DNA of 64,000 nucleotides, from contig OX465120.1 in NCBI GenBank assembly GCA_949987565.1, positions 5,691,087-5,755,086 on the forward strand, read 5' to 3'. This document shows, piece after piece, positions 12,675 through 27,735 of the stretch (its first letter is position 1; every line of letters starts with the position of its first letter). Position numbers and translations under genes: made by a program. The notes below the pieces were generated by a model. The model saw only the letters and a program-made list of their open reading frames with translations. It made no database searches and was not told the origin of the DNA. Source of the stretch: Luidia sarsii (lineage: Eukaryota; Echinodermata; Asteroidea; Paxillosida; Luidiidae).

Positions 12675-15600
12675 AATATCCCCAGGATCGAACCACGAAC
12701 CTAGACGTTGGCAGTCGAGCGTCTTTCACACAAGGACACTTGTGTTACGCAACAGTTTCGGATATCTTGTAATACACGTAAAAAAAATGAAAAAGGGTAT
12801 TTACAAAAAAAACCGAAACAACTAATAAAACCACTTGAATAGAAAAAATTAAACAGAACGAAGACAAGAGCCGTTTCGGAAGACCGAAACAGATGGACAA
12901 AAAAAGGAGAACAAAAAAAAAAACAAAAAAAAAACCAAAACAAAAGCCGTTTTGGAAGTCCAAACAACTAAAAATGAATAGAAAAAACAAACACTTAAAA
13001 AATCAAAGTTTGCGAGAAAAAAAGTTATGCGGTGTCAGACCAAGCTTTCAGATCCCCGGGACCTCCAGGGTCGTCCCGTGTGCACGGATCTATTAGAGCT
13101 CTTAAGGCCTCGGTACCGGTCCACCGCACGTCCTTCCCTGCCCATCCATATAGGCCCGTAGACCCTGCGCCAAGTGAGGGAGGGAACACAGCGGCCCCTA
13201 GACCTTGGCCGCCGAGTCGACCAAACGCATGTGTCCCTGTACGAAGACGCGAACCTGGATTACGAGGGCAGTCCCAGTGTCACAGCGACCCATCTAGATG
13301 CGCCACATGCGACGTTGGTGTTTGCTGGAGTTTTTTAAACATCTTATACCGCACTGTCGTACTGAGAAAAAAATAAGTAAAAAATACCCCCGGGATCGAA
13401 CCACGAACCTGCACGTTGGCAGGCGAGCGTCTTTCACACAAGGCCACTTGCGTTACGCAATAGTTAGGGACATCTTATACATATTAGCGAACCCGATTAA
13501 AATTACGGGCATGGCCGTTGGTGGCGGGCTTTTGGATTTCGTCGCGAGTAAAGGGTGCAGCACACTAAAATACTTCCGTAAGCCATATTTCTTATGCATG
13601 GCGCAGTACAATGGCATGCATGTACAAATTTGTTCAAGTGAAAATGTTAGTGAGGTTTGACGTGAAAATCATGCCTTTTTCAGTTAAATTTTTCCTTTAA
13701 TATTGTCGATTCTAAACTCAAGCAAAGATTCAACCTGAAGCAACATGTACAATGCGATAACTCTTCCCAGTTAAAAGAATGCAGCTTTAATGTCAAGTGA
13801 CGCATTACACTGACACAGTATTATTGAAGACCACCCGAGACTAGCTGGAAAGAAAAATACACTTTGCAGGTGAACATCTCCTTCATTATTATCCTGACGA
13901 AGATGAAACTTGTCTTGCGAAAAGGCCTTGAAAAGAGCTAGCGCTCAGTATTACAAAATTTGGAATCAAACATAGTAAGATGAATTTATGATTAAGAAAA
14001 GATAATTAACCTCTTTCAGCTAGGCAGCTTGTGTGTGCGAAGGGCAGTACACATTAGTCGGTTGGCGGAGACTTGAAAGAAAAATACAATTAGCTGGTTA
14101 ATATCTCCTTCATTATTATCCTGACGAAGCTAAAACTTGACCTGCGAACAGGCCTTGAAAAGAGCTATTCCTCAGTATTAACAATCTGAAATCAAACATA
14201 GTAAGATGAATTGATTATGAAGCAAAGAGAACTAACCTCTGTCACGGTGGCAGCTTGTGTGCGCGAAAGACATTACACAACAGTCGGTTGGCAGAGACTA
14301 GCTGGAAAGAAGAATACACTTTGCAGGTGAACATCTCCTTCATTATTATCCTGACGAAGATAAAACTTGTCTTGCGAAAAGGCCTTGAAAAGAGCTAGCG
14401 CTCAGTATTACAAAATTTGGAATCAAACATAGTAAGATGAATTTATGATTAAGCAAAGATAATTAACCTCTTTCAGCTAGGCAGCTTGTGTGTGCGAAGG
14501 GCAGTACACATTGGTCGGTTGGCGGAGACTTGAAAGAAAAAGACAATTTGCTGGTTAATATCTCCTTCATTATTATCCTGACGAAGCTAAAACTTGACCT
14601 GCGAACAGGCCTTGAAAAGAGCTATTACTCAGTATTAACAATCTGAAATCAAACATAGTAAGATGAATTTATTATGAAGCAAAGAGAACTAACCTCTGTC
14701 ACGGTGGCAGCTTGTGTGCGCGAAAGGCAGTACACAACAGTCGGTTGGCAGAGACTAGCTGGAAAGAAGAATACACTTTGCAGGTTAATATCTCATTCAT
14801 TATTATCCTGACGAAGATAAAACTTGTCCTGCGAAAAGGCCTTGAAAAGATCTAGCGATCGGTATTACAAAATTTGAAATCAAACGTAGTAAGATGAATT
14901 TATGATTAAGCAAACAGAACTAACCTCTGTCAGAAAGGCAGCTTGTGTGTGCGAAGGGCAGTACACAACAGTCGGTTGGCGGAGACTAGCTGGAAAGAAA
15001 AATACAGTTTGCAGGTTGATATATCCTTCATTGTTATCCTGACGAAGCTAAAAATTGTCCTGCGAACAGGCCTTGAAAAGAGCTATCAATCAGTATAAAA
15101 AAATCTGAAATCAAAGATAGTAAGATGAATTTATGATTAAGCAAAGAGAACTTACCTCTGTCAGCTGGGCAGCTTGTGTGTTCCAAGGGCAGTACACAAC
15201 AGTCGGTTGGCGGAGACTAGCTGGAAAGAAGAATACACTTTGCAGGTTAATATATCCTTCATTGTTATCCTGACGAAGCTAAAAATTGTCCTGCGAACAG
15301 GCCTTGAAAAGAGCTATCAATCAGTATAAAAAAATCTGAAATCAAAGATAGTAAGATGAATTTATGATTAAGCAAAGAGAACTTACCTCTGTCAGCTGGG
15401 CAGCTTGTGTGTTCGAAGGGCAGTACACAACAGTCGGTTGGCGGAGACTAGCTGGAAAGAAGAATACACTTTGCAGGTGAACATCTCCTTCATTATTATC
15501 CTGACGAAGATGAAACTTGTCTTGCGAAAAGGCCTTGAAAAGATCTAGCGCTCAGTATTACAAAATTTGGAATCAAACATAGTAAGATGAATTTATGATT

Positions 15601-15944
15601 AAGCAAAGATAATTAACCTCTTTCAGCTAGGCAGCTTGTGTGTGCGAAGGGCAGTACACATTAGTCGGTTGGCGGAGACTAGCTGGAAAGAAAAATACAC
15701 TTTCCAGGTTAATATCTCCTTCATTTTTATCTTACCGAAGTTAAAACTTGTCCTGCGAACAGACCTTGAAAAGAGCAGTACACAACAGTCGGTTGGCGGA
15801 GACTAGCTGGAAAGAAAAATACAGTTTGCAGGTTGATATATCCTTCATTATTATCCTGACGAAGCTAAAAATTGTCCTGCGAACAGGCCTTGAAAGGTGC
15901 TATCACTCAGTATAAAAATATCTGAAATCAAAGATAGTAAGAAA
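12675..15944 (+). repeat. Array unit 6 (type b core, long spacer)
   Basis: Core 12675-13836, T1 12675-12766, T2 13383-13474, spacer 13837-15944. Type-b markers are ACGCAATAG in T2 and TTAAAAGAATG in the tail. It is nearly a copy of unit 2, displaced by 9856 bp. Confidence 0.9.
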
Positions 15945-17836
15945 AATACCCCCAGGATCGAACCACGAACCTAGACGTTGGCAGTCGAGCGTCTTTCACA
16001 AAAGGACACTTGTGTTACGCAACAGTCTCGGATATCTTGTAATACACGTAAAAAAAATGAAAAAGGGTATTTACAAAAAAAACCTACACAACTAAGAAAA
16101 CCAATTGAATAGAAAAAATAAAACAGAACGAAGACAAGAGCCGTTTCGGAAGACCGAAACAGATGGACAAAAAAAGGGAGAACAAAACAAAATAAATAGA
16201 AAAAAACCCAAAACAAAAGCCGTTTTGGAAGTCCAAACAACTAAAAATGAATAGAGAAAACAAACACTTAAAAAATAAAAGTTTGCGAGAAAAAAAGTTA
16301 TGCGGTGTCAGACCAAGCTTTCAGATCCCCGGGACCTCCAGGGTCGTCCCGTGTGCACGGATCTATTAGAGCTCTTAAGGCCTCGGTACCGGTCCACCGC
16401 ACGTCCTTCCCTGCCCATCCATATAGGCCCGTAGACCCTGCGCCATGTGAGGGAGGGAACACAGCGGCCCCTAGACCTTGGCCGCCGAGTCGACCAAACG
16501 CATGTGTCCCTGTACGAAGACGCGAACCTGGATTACGAGGGCAGTCCCAGCGTCACAGCGACCCATCTAGATGCGCCACATGCGACGTTGGTGTTTGCTG
16601 GAGTTTTTTAAACATCTTATACCGCACTGTCGTACTGAGAAAAAAATAAGTAAAAAATACCCCCGGGATCGAACCACGAACCTGCACGTTGGCAGGCGAG
16701 CGTCTTTCACACAAGGCCACTTGCGTTACGCAACAGTTAGGGACATCTTATACATATTAGCGAACCCGATTAAAATTACGGGCATGGCCGTTGGTGGCGG
16801 GCTTTTGGATTTCGTCGCGAGTAAAGGTTGCAGCACACTAAAATACTTCCGTAAGCCATATTTCTTATGCATGGCGCAGTACAATGGCATGCATGTACAA
16901 ATTTGTTCAAGTGAAAATGTTAGTGAGGTTTGACGTGAAAATCATGCCTTTTTCAGTTAAATTTTTCCTTTAATATTGTCGATTCTAAACTCAAGCAAAG
17001 ATTCAACCTGAAGCAACATGTACAATGCGATAACTCTTCCCAGTTAAAATAATGCAGCTTTCATGTCAAGTGACGCATTACACTGACACAGTATTATTGA
17101 AGACCACCCGAGACTAGCTGGAAAGAAAAATACACTTTGCAGGTGAACATCTCCTTCATTATTATCCTGACGAAGATGAAACTTGTCTTGCGAAAAGGCC
17201 TTGAAAAGATCTAGCGCTCAGTATTACAAAATTTGGAATCAAACATAGTAAGATGAATTTATGATTAAGCAAAGATAATTAACCTCTTTCAGCTAGGCAG
17301 CTTGTGTGTGCGAAGGGCAGTACACATTAGTCGGTTGGCGGAGACTTGAAAGAAAAATACAATTTGCTGGTTAACATCTCCTTCATTATTATCCTGACGA
17401 AGCTAAAACTTGAACTGCGAACAGGCCTTGAAAAGAGCTATTACTCAGTATTAACAATCTGAAATCAAACATAGTAAGATGAAATTATTAAGAAGCAAAG
17501 AGAACTAACCTCTGTCACGGTGGCAGCTTGTGTGCGCGAAAGGCAGTACACAACAGTCGGTTGGCGGAGACTAGCTGGAAAGAAAAATACACTTTCCAGG
17601 TTAATATCTCCTTCATTTTTATCTTACCGAAGTAAAAACTTGTCCTGCGAACAGACCTTGAAAAGAGCAGTACACAACAGTCGGTTGGCGGAGACTAGCT
17701 GGAAAGAAAAATACAGTTTGCAGGTTGATATATCCTTCATTATTATCCGGACGAAGCTAAAAATTGTCCTGCGAACAGGCCTTGAAAGGCGCTATCACTC
17801 AGTATAAAAATATCTGAAATCAAAGATAGTAAGAAA
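15945..17836 (+). repeat. Array unit 7 (type a core)
   Basis: Core 15945-17109, T1 15945-16036, T2 16656-16747, short spacer 17110-17836. T1 and A-rich block resemble unit 3 (9856 bp upstream), but the tail has the type-a marker of unit 5. The core is therefore a mosaic, as expected from unequal exchange or gene conversion. Confidence 0.9.
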
Positions 17837-19962
17837 AATATCCCCAGGATCGAACCACGAACCTAGACGTTGGCAGTCGAGCGTCTTTCACACAAGGACA
17901 CTTGTGTTACGCAACAGTTTCGGATATCTTGTAATACACGTAAAAAAAATGAAAAAGGGTATTTACAAAAAAAACCGAAACAACTAATAAAACCACTTGA
18001 ATAGAAAAAATTAAACAGAACGAAGACAAGAGCCGTTTCGGAAGACCGAAACAGATGGACAAAAAAAGGGAGAACAAAAAAAAAAAAAAAAAAAAAACCA
18101 AAACAAAAGCCGTTTTGGAAGTCCAAACAACTAAAAATGAATAGAAAAAACAAACACTTAAAAAATCAAAGTTTGCGAGAAAAAAAGTTATGCGGTGTCA
18201 GACCAAGCTTTCAGATCCCCGGGACCTCCAGGGTCGTCCCGTGTGCACGGATCTATTAGAGCTCTTAAGGCCTCGGTACCGGTCCACCGCACGTCCTTCC
18301 CTGCCCATCCATATAGGCCCGTAGACCCTGCGCCATGTGAGGGAGGGAACACAGCGGCCCCTAGACCTTGGCCGCCGAGTCGACCAAACGCATGTGTCCC
18401 TGTACGAAGACGCGAACCTGGATTACGAGGGCAGTCCCAGCGTCACAGCGACCCATCTAGATGCGCCACATGCGACGTTGGTGTTTGCTGGAGTTTTTTA
18501 AACATCTTATACCGCACTGTCGTACTGAGAAAAAAATAAGTAAAAAATACCCCCGGGATCGAACCACGAACCTGCACGTTGGCAGGCGAGCGTCTTTCAC
18601 ACAAGGCCACTTGCGTTACGCAATAGTTAGGGACATCTTATACATATTAGCGAACCCGATTAAAATTACGGGCATGGCCGTTGGTGGCGGGCTTTTGGAT
18701 TTCGTCGCGAGTAAAGGGTGCAGCACACTAAAATACTTCCGTAAGCCATATTTCTTATGCATGGCGCAGTACAATGGCATGCATGTACAAATTTGTTCAA
18801 GTGAAAATGTTAGTGAGGTTTGACGTGAAAATCATGCCTTTTTCAGTTAAATTTTTCCTTTAATATTGTCGATTCTAAACTCAAGCAAAGATTCAACCTG
18901 AAGCAACATGTACAATGCGATAACTCTTCCCAGTTAAAAGAATGCAGCTTTCATGTCAAGTGACGCATTACACTGACACAGTATTATTGAAGACCACCCG
19001 AGACTAGCTGGAAAGAAAAATACACTTTGCAGGTGAACATCTCCTTCATTATTATCCTGACGAAGATGAAACTTGTCTTGCGAAAAGGCCTTGAAAAGAG
19101 CTAGCGCTCAGTATTACAAAATTTGGAATCAAACATAGTAAGATGAATTTATGATTAAGCAAAGAGAACTTACCTCTGTCAGCTGGGCAGCTTGTGTGTT
19201 CCAAGGGCAGTACACAACAGTCGGTTGGCGGAGACTAGCTGGAAAGAAGAATACACTTTGCAGGTTAATATATCCTTCATTGTTATCCTGACGAAGCTAA
19301 AAATTGTCCTGCGAACAGGCCTTGAAAAGAGCTATCAATCAGTATAAAAAAATCTGAAATCAAAGATAGTAAGATGAATTTATGATTAAGCAAAGAGAAC
19401 TTACCTCTGTCAGCTGGGCAGCTTGTGTGTTCGAAGGGCAGTACACAACAGTAGGTTGGCGGAGACTAGCTGGAAAGAAGAATACACTTTGCAGGTGAAC
19501 ATCTCCTTCATTATTATCCTGACGAAGATGAAACTTGTCTTGCGAAAAGGCCTTGAAAAGATCTAGCGCTCAGTATTACAAAATTTGGAATCAAACATAG
19601 TAAGATGAATTGATGATTAAGCAAAGATAATTAACCTCTTTCAGCTAGGCAGCTTGTGTGTGCGAAGGGCAGTACACATTAGTCGGTTGGCGGGGACTAG
19701 CTGGAAAGAAAAATACACTTTCCAGGTTAATATCTCCTTCATTTTTATCTTACCGAAGTTAAAACTTGTCCTGCGAACAGACCTTGAAAAGAGCAGTACA
19801 CAACAGTCGGTTGGCGGAGACTAGCTGGAAAGAAAAATACAGTTTGCAGGTTGATATATCCTTCATTATTATCCTGACGAAGCTAAAAATTGTCCTGCGA
19901 ACAGGCCTTGAAAGGTGCTATCACTCAGTAGAAAAATATCTGAAATCAAAGATAGTAAGAAA
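17837..19962 (+). repeat. Array unit 8 (type b core)
   Basis: Core 17837-18999, T1 17837-17928, T2 18546-18637, spacer 19000-19962. The A-rich block has an uninterrupted A run of about 20 bases near 18078, longer than in units 2-7. Confidence 0.9.
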
Positions 19963-21853
19963 AATACCCCCAGGATCGAACCACGAACCTAGACGTTGGC
20001 AGTCGAGCGTCTTTCACAAAAGGACACTTGTGTTACGCAACAGTCTCGGATATCTTGTAATACACGTAAAAAAAATGAAAAAGGGTATTTACAAAAAAAA
20101 CCTACACAACTAAGAAAACCAATTGAATAGAGAAAATAAAACAGAACGAAGACAAGAGCCGTTTCGGAAGACCGAAACAGATGGACAAAAAAAGGGAGAA
20201 CAAAACAAAATAAATAGAAAAAAACCCAAAACAAAAGCCGTTTTGGAAGTCCAAACAACTAAAAATGAATAGAAAAAACAAACACTTAAAAAATCAAAGT
20301 TTGCGAGAAAAAAATTTATGCGGTGTCAGACCAAGCTTTCAGATCCCCGGGACCTCCAGGGTCGTCCCGTGTGCACGGATCTATTAGAGCTCTTAAGGCC
20401 TCGGTACCGGTCCACCGCACGTCCTTCCCTGCCCATCCATATAGGCCCGTAGACCCTGCGCCATGTGAGGGAGGGAACACAGCGGCCCCTAGACCTTGGC
20501 CGCCGAGTCGACCAAACGCATGTGTCCCTGTACGAAGACGCGAACCTGGATTACGAGGGCAGTCCCAGCGTCACAGCGACCCATCTAGATGCGCCACATG
20601 CGACGTTGGTGTTTGCTGGAGTTTTTTAAACATCTTATACCGCACTGTCGTACTGAGAAAAAATAAGTAAAAAATACCCCCGGGATCGAACCACGAACCT
20701 GCACGTTGGCAGGCGAGCGTCTTTCACACAAGGCCACTTGCGTTACGCAACAGTTAGGGACATCTTATACATATTAGCGAACCCGATTAAAATTACGGGC
20801 ATGGCCGTTGGTGGCGGGCTTTTGGATTTCGTCGCGAGTAAAGGTTGCAGCACACTAAAATACTTCCGTAAGCCATATTTCTTATGCATGGCGCAGTACA
20901 ATGGCATGCATGTACAAATTTGTTCAAGTGAAAATGTTAGTGAGGTTTGACGTGAAAATCATGCCTTTTTCAGTTAAATTTTTCCTTTAATATTGTCGAT
21001 TCTAAACTCAAGCAAAGATTCAACCTGAAGCAACATGTACAATGCGATAACTCTTCCCAGTTAAAATAATGCAGCTTTCATGTCAAGTGACGCATTACAC
21101 TGACACAGTATTATTGAAGACCACCCGAGACTAGCTGGAAAGAAAAATACACTTTGCAGGTGAACATCTCCTTCATTATTATCCTGACGAAGATGAAACT
21201 TGTCTTGCGAAAAGGCCTTGAAAAGATCTAGCGCTCAGTATTACAAAATTTGGAATCAAACATAGTAAGATGAATTTATGATTAAGCAAAGATAATTAAC
21301 CTCTTTCAGCTAGGCAGCTTGTGTGTGCGAAGGGCAGTACACATTAGTCGGTTGGCGGAGACTTGAAAGAAAAATACAATTTGCTGGTTAACATCTCCTT
21401 CATTATTATCCTGACGAAGCTAAAACTTGAACTGCGAACAGGCCTTGAAAAGAGCTATTACTCAGTATTAACAATCTGAAATCAAACATAGTAAGATGAA
21501 ATTATTAAGAAGCAAAGAGAACTAACCTCTGTCACGGTGGCAGCTTGTGTGCGCGAAAGGCAGTACACAACAGTCGGTTGGCGGAGACTAGCTGGAAAGA
21601 AAAATACACTTTCCAGGTTAATATCTCCTTCATTTTTATCTTACCGAAGTAAAAACTTGTCCTGCGAACAGACCTTGAAAACAGCAGTACACAACAGTCG
21701 GTTGGCGGAGACTAGCTGGAAAGAAAAATACAGTTTGCAGGTTGATATATCCTTCATTATTATCCGGACGAAGCTAAAAATTGTCCTGCGAACAGGCCTT
21801 GAAAGGCGCTATCACTCAGTAGAAAAATATCTGAAATCAAAGATAGTAAGAAA
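19963..21853 (+). repeat. Array unit 9 (type a core)
   Basis: Core 19963-21126, T1 19963-20054, T2 20673-20764, short spacer 21127-21853. One A is missing from the A run near 20660 compared with other units. This breaks the 120-codon frame that is open elsewhere, which argues that frame is not a gene. Confidence 0.9.
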
Positions 21854-23849
21854 AATATCCCCAGGATCGAACCACGAACCTAGACGTTGGCAGTCGAGCG
21901 TCTTTCACACAAGGACACTTGTGTTACGCAACAGTTTCGGATATCTTGTAATACACGTAAAAAAAATGAAAAAGGGTATTTACAAAAAAAACAGAAACAA
22001 CTAATAAAACCACTTGAATAGAAAAAATTGAACAGAACGAAGACAAGAGCCGTTTCGGAAGACCGAAACAGATGGACAAAAAAAGGAGAACAAAAAAAAA
22101 AAAAAAAAAAAAACCAAAACAAAAGCCGTTTTGGAAGTCCAAACAACTAAAAATGAATAGAAAAAACAAACACTTAAAAAATAAAAGTTTGCGAGAAAAA
22201 AAGTTATGCGGTGTCAGACCAAGCTTTCAGATCCCCGGGACCTCCAGGGTCGTCCCGTGTGCACGGATCTATTAGAGCTCTTAAGGCCTCGGTACCGGTC
22301 CACCGCACGTCCTTCCCTGCCCATCCATATAGGCCCGTAGACCCTGCGCCATGTGAGGGAGGGAACACAGCGGCCCCTAGACCTTGGCCGCCGAGTCGAC
22401 CAAACGCATGTGTCCCTGTACGAAGACGCGAACCTGGATTACGAGGGCAGTCCCAGCGTCACAGCGACCCATCTAGATGCGCCACATGCGACGTTGGTGT
22501 TTGCTGGAGTTTTTTAAACATCTTATACCGCACTGTCGTACTGAGAAAAAAATAAGTAAAAAATACCCCCGGGATCGAACCACGAACCTGCACGTTGGCA
22601 GGCGAGCGTCTTTCACACAAGGCCACTTGCGTTACGCAATAGTTAGGGACATCTTATACATATTAGCGAACCCGATTAAAATTACGGGCATGGCCGTTGG
22701 TGGCGGGCTTTTGGATTTCGTCGCGAGTAAAGGGTGCAGCACACTAAAATACTTCCGTAAGCCATATTTCTTATGCATGGCGCAGTACAATGGCATGCAT
22801 GTACAAATTTGTTCAAGTGAAAATGTTAGTGAGGTTTGACGTGAAAATCATGCCTTTTTCAGTTAAATTTTTCCTTTAATATTGTCGATTCTAAACTCAA
22901 GCAAAGATTCAACCTGAAGCAACATGTACAATGCGATAACTCTTCCCAGTTAAAAGAATGCAGCTTTAATGTCAAGTGACGCATTACACTGACACAGTAT
23001 TATTGAAGACCACCCGAGACTAGCTGGAAAGAAAAATACACTTTGCAGGTGAACATCTCCTTCATTATTATCCTGACGAAGCTAAAACTTGACCTGCGAA
23101 CAGGCCTTGAAAAGAGCTATTACTCAGTATTAACAATCTGAAATCAAACATAGTAAGATGAATTGATTATGAAGCAAAGAGAACTAACCTCTGTCACGGT
23201 GGCAGCTTGTGTGCGCGAAAGGCATTACACAACAGTCGGTTGGCAGAGACTAGCTGGAAAGAAGAATACACTTTGCAGGTGAACATCTCCTTCATTATTA
23301 TCCTGACGAAGATAAAACTTGTCTTGCGAAAAGGACTTGAAAAGAGCTAGCGCTCAGTATTACAAAATTTGGAATCAAACATAGTAAGATGAATTTATGA
23401 TTAAGCAAAGATAATTAACCTCTTTCAGCTAGGCAGCTTGTGTGTGCGAAGGGCAGTACACATTGGTCGGTTGGCGGAGACTTGAAAGAAAAAGACAATT
23501 TGCTGGTTAATATCTCCTTCATTATTATCCTGACGAAGCTAAAACTTGACCTGCGAAAAGGCCTTGAAAAGATCTAGCGATCGGTATTACAAAATTTGAA
23601 ATCAAACGTAGTAAGATGAATTTATGATTAAGCAAACAGAACTAACCTCTGTCAGAAAGGCAGCTTGTGTGTGCGAAGGGCAGTACACAACAGTCGGTTG
23701 GCGGAGACTAGCTGGAAAGAAAAATACAGTTTGCAGGTTGATATATCCTTCATTGTTATCCGGACGAAGCTAAAAATTGTCCTGCGAACAGGCCTTGAAA
23801 GGCGCTATCACTCAGTAGAAAAATATCTGAAATCAAAGATAGTAAGAAA
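21854..23849 (+). repeat. Array unit 10 (type b core)
   Basis: Core 21854-23015, T1 21854-21945, T2 22562-22653, spacer 23016-23849. The spacer includes a recombinant monomer in which a step of about 108 bp departs from the usual 226/231 lengths. Unit 12 is its copy, exactly 3886 bp downstream. Confidence 0.9.
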
Positions 23850-25739
23850 AATATCCCCAGGATCGAACCACGAACCTAGACGTTGGCAGTCGAGCGTCTT
23901 TCACACAAGGACACTTGTGTTACGCAACAGTTTCGGATATCTTGTAATACACGTAAAAAAAATGAAAAAGGGTATTTACAAAAAAAACCGAAACAACTAA
24001 TAAAACCACTTGAATAGAAAAAATTAAACAGAACGAAGACAAGAGCCGTTTCGGAAGACCGAAACAGATGGACAAAAAAAGGGAGAACAAAAAAAAAAAA
24101 AAAAAAAAAACCAAACCAAAAGCCGTTTTGGAAGTCCAAACAACTAAAAATGAATAGAAAAAACAAACACTTAAAAAATCAAAGTTTGCGAGAAAAAAAG
24201 TTATGCGGTGTCAGACCAAGCTTTCAGATCCCCGGGACCTCCAGGGTCGTCCCGTGTGCACGGATCTATTAGAGCTCTTAAGGCCTCGGTACCGGTCCAC
24301 CGCACGTCCTTCCCTGCCCATCCATATAGGCCCGTAGACCCTGCGCCATGTGAGGGAGGGAACACAGCGGCCCCTAGACCTTGGCCGCCGAGTCGACCAA
24401 ACGCATGTGCCCCTGTACGAAGACGCGAACCTGGATTACGAGGGCAGTCCCAGCGTCACAGCGACCCATCTAGATGCGCCACATGCGACGTTGGTGTTTG
24501 CTGGAGTTTTTTAAACATCTTATACCGCACTGTCGTACTGAGAAAAAAATAAGTAAAAAATACCCCCGGGATCGAACCACGAACCTGCACGTTGGCAGGC
24601 GAGCGTCTTTCACACAAGGCCACTTGCGTTACGCAACAGTTAGGGACATCTTATACATATTAGCGAACCCGATTAAAATTACGGGCATGGCCGTTGGTGG
24701 CGGGCTTTTGGATTTCGTCGCGAGTAAAGGTTGCAGCACACTAAAATACTTCCGTAAGCCATATTTCTTATGCATGGCGCAGTACAATGGCATGCATGTA
24801 CAAATTTGTTCAAGTGAAAATGTTAGTGAGGTTTGACGTGAAAATCATGCCTTTTTCAGTTAAATTTTTCCTTTAATATTGTCGATTCTAAACTCAAGCA
24901 AAGATTCAACCTGAAGCAACATGTACAATGCGATAACTCTTCCCAGTTAAAATAATGCAGCTTTCATGTCAAGTGACGCATTACACTGACACAGTATTAT
25001 TGAAGACCACCCGAGACTAGCTGGAAAGAAAAATACACTTTGCAGGTGAACATCTCCTTCATTATTATCCTGACGAAGATGAAACTTGTCTTGCGAAAAG
25101 GCCTTGAAAAGATCTAGCGCTCAGTATTACAAAATTTGGAATCAAACATAGTAAGATGAATTTATGATTAAGCAAAGATAATTAACCTCTTTCAGCTAGG
25201 CAGCTTGTGTGTGCGAAGGGCAGTACACATTAGTCGGTTGGCGGAGACTTGAAAGAAAAATACAATTTGCTGGTTAACATCTCCTTCATTATTATCCTGA
25301 CGAAGCTAAAACTTGAACTGCGAACAGGCCTTGAAAAGAGCTATTACTCAGTATTAACAATCTGAAATCAAACATAGTAAGATGAAATTATTAAGAAGCA
25401 AAGAGAACTAACCTCTGTCACGGTGGCAGCTTGTGTGCGCGAAAGGCAGTACACAACAGTCGGTTGGCGGAGACTAGCTGGAAAGAAAAATACACTTTCC
25501 AGGTTAATATCTCCTTCATTTTTATCTTACCGAAGTAAAAACTTGTCCTGCGAACAGACCTTGAAAACAGCAGTACACAACAGTCGGTTGGCGGAGACTA
25601 GCTGGAAAGAAAAATACAGTTTGCAGGTTGATATATCCTTCATTATTATCCGGACGAAGCTAAAAATTGTCCTGCGAACAGGCCTTGAAAGGCGCTATCA
25701 CTCAGTAGAAAAATATCTGAAATCAAAGATAGTAAGAAA
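23850..25739 (+). repeat. Array unit 11 (type a core)
   Basis: Core 23850-25012, T1 23850-23941, T2 24559-24650, short spacer 25013-25739. Unit 13's core repeats it 3886 bp downstream, including the private variants CCAAACCAAAAG and GCATGTGCCCC. Confidence 0.9.
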
Positions 25740-27735
25740 AATATCCCCAGGATCGAACCACGAACCTAGACGTTGGCAGTCGAGCGTCTTTCACACAAGG
25801 ACACTTGTGTTACGCAACAGTTTCGGATATCTTGTAATACACGTAAAAAAAATGAAAAAGGGTATTTACAAAAAAAACAGAAACAACTAATAAAACCACT
25901 TGAATAGAAAAAATTGAACAGAACGAAGACAAGAGCCGTTTCGGAAGACCGAAACAGATGGACAAAAAAAGGAGAACAAAAAAAAAAAAAAAAAAAAAAC
26001 CAAAACAAAAGCCGTTTTGGAAGTCCAAACAACTAAAAATGAATAGAAAAAACAAACACTTAAAAAATCAAAGTTTGCGAGAAAAAAAGTTATGCGGTGT
26101 CAGACCAAGCTTTCAGATCCCCGGGACCTCCAGGGTCGTCCCGTGTGCACGGATCTATTAGAGCTCTTAAGGCCTCGGTACCGGTCCACCGCACGTCCTT
26201 CCCTGCCCATCCATATAGGCCCGTAGACCCTGCGCCATGTGAGGGAGGGAACACAGCGGCCCCTAGACCTTGGCCGCCGAGTCGACCAAACGCATGTGTC
26301 CCTGTACGAAGACGCGAACCTGGATTACGAGGGCAGTCCCAGCGTCACAGCGACCCATCTAGATGCGCCACATGCGACGTTGGTGTTTGCTGGAGTTTTT
26401 TAAACATCTTATACCGCACTGTCGTACTGAGAAAAAAATAAGTAAAAAATACCCCCGGGATCGAACCACGAACCTGCACGTTGGCAGGCGAGCGTCTTTC
26501 ACACAAGGCCACTTGCGTTACGCAATAGTTAGGGACATCTTATACATATTAGCGAACCCGATTAAAATTACGGGCATGGCCGTTGGTGGCGGGCTTTTGG
26601 ATTTCGTCGCGAGTAAAGGGTGCAGCACACTAAAATACTTCCGTAAGCCATATTTCTTATGCATGGCGCAGTACAATGGCATGCATGTACAAATTTGTTC
26701 AAGTGAAAATGTTAGTGAGGTTTGACGTGAAAATCATGCCTTTTTCAGTTAAATTTTTCCTTTAATATTGTCGATTCTAAACTCAAGCAAAGATTCAACC
26801 TGAAGCAACATGTACAATGCGATAACTCTTCCCAGTTAAAAGAATGCAGCTTTAATGTCAAGTGACGCATTACACTGACACAGTATTATTGAAGACCACC
26901 CGAGACTAGCTGGAAAGAAAAATACACTTTGCAGGTGAACATCTCCTTCATTATTATCCTGACGAAGCTAAAACTTGACCTGCGAACAGGCCTTGAAAAG
27001 AGCTATTACTCAGTATTAACAATCTGAAATCAAACATAGTAAGATGAATTGATTATGAAGCAAAGAGAACTAACCTCTGTCACGGTGGCAGCTTGTGTGC
27101 GCGAAAGGCATTACACAACAGTCGGTTGGCAGAGACTAGCTGGAAAGAAGAATACACTTTGCAGGTGAACATCTCCTTCATTATTATCCTGACGAAGATA
27201 AAACTTGTCTTGCGAAAAGGACTTGAAAAGAGCTAGCGCTCAGTATTACAAAATTTGGAATCAAACATAGTAAGATGAATTTATGATTAAGCAAAGATAA
27301 TTAACCTCTTTCAGCTAGGCAGCTTGTGTGTGCGAAGGGCAGTACACATTGGTCGGTTGGCGGAGACTTGAAAGAAAAAGACAATTTGCTGGTTAATATC
27401 TCCTTCATTATTATCCTGACGAAGCTAAAACTTGACCTGCGAAAAGGCCTTGAAAAGATCTAGCGATCGGTATTACAAAATTTGAAATCAAACGTAGTAA
27501 GATGAATTTATGATTAAGCAAACAGAACTAACCTCTGTCAGAAAGGCAGCTTGTGTGTGCGAAGGGCAGTACACAACAGTCGGTTGGCGGAGACTAGCTG
27601 GAAAGAAAAATACAGTTTGCAGGTTGATATATCCTTCATTGTTATCCGGACGAAGCTAAAAATTGTCCTGCGAACAGGCCTTGAAAGGCGCTATCACTCA
27701 GTAGAAAAATATCTGAAATCAAAGATAGTAAGAAA
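25740..27735 (+). repeat. Array unit 12 (type b core)
   Basis: Core 25740-26901, T1 25740-25831, T2 26448-26539, spacer 26902-27735. It matches unit 10 almost base for base, so the unit 10-11 pair was duplicated recently (or the assembly repeats it). Confidence 0.9.
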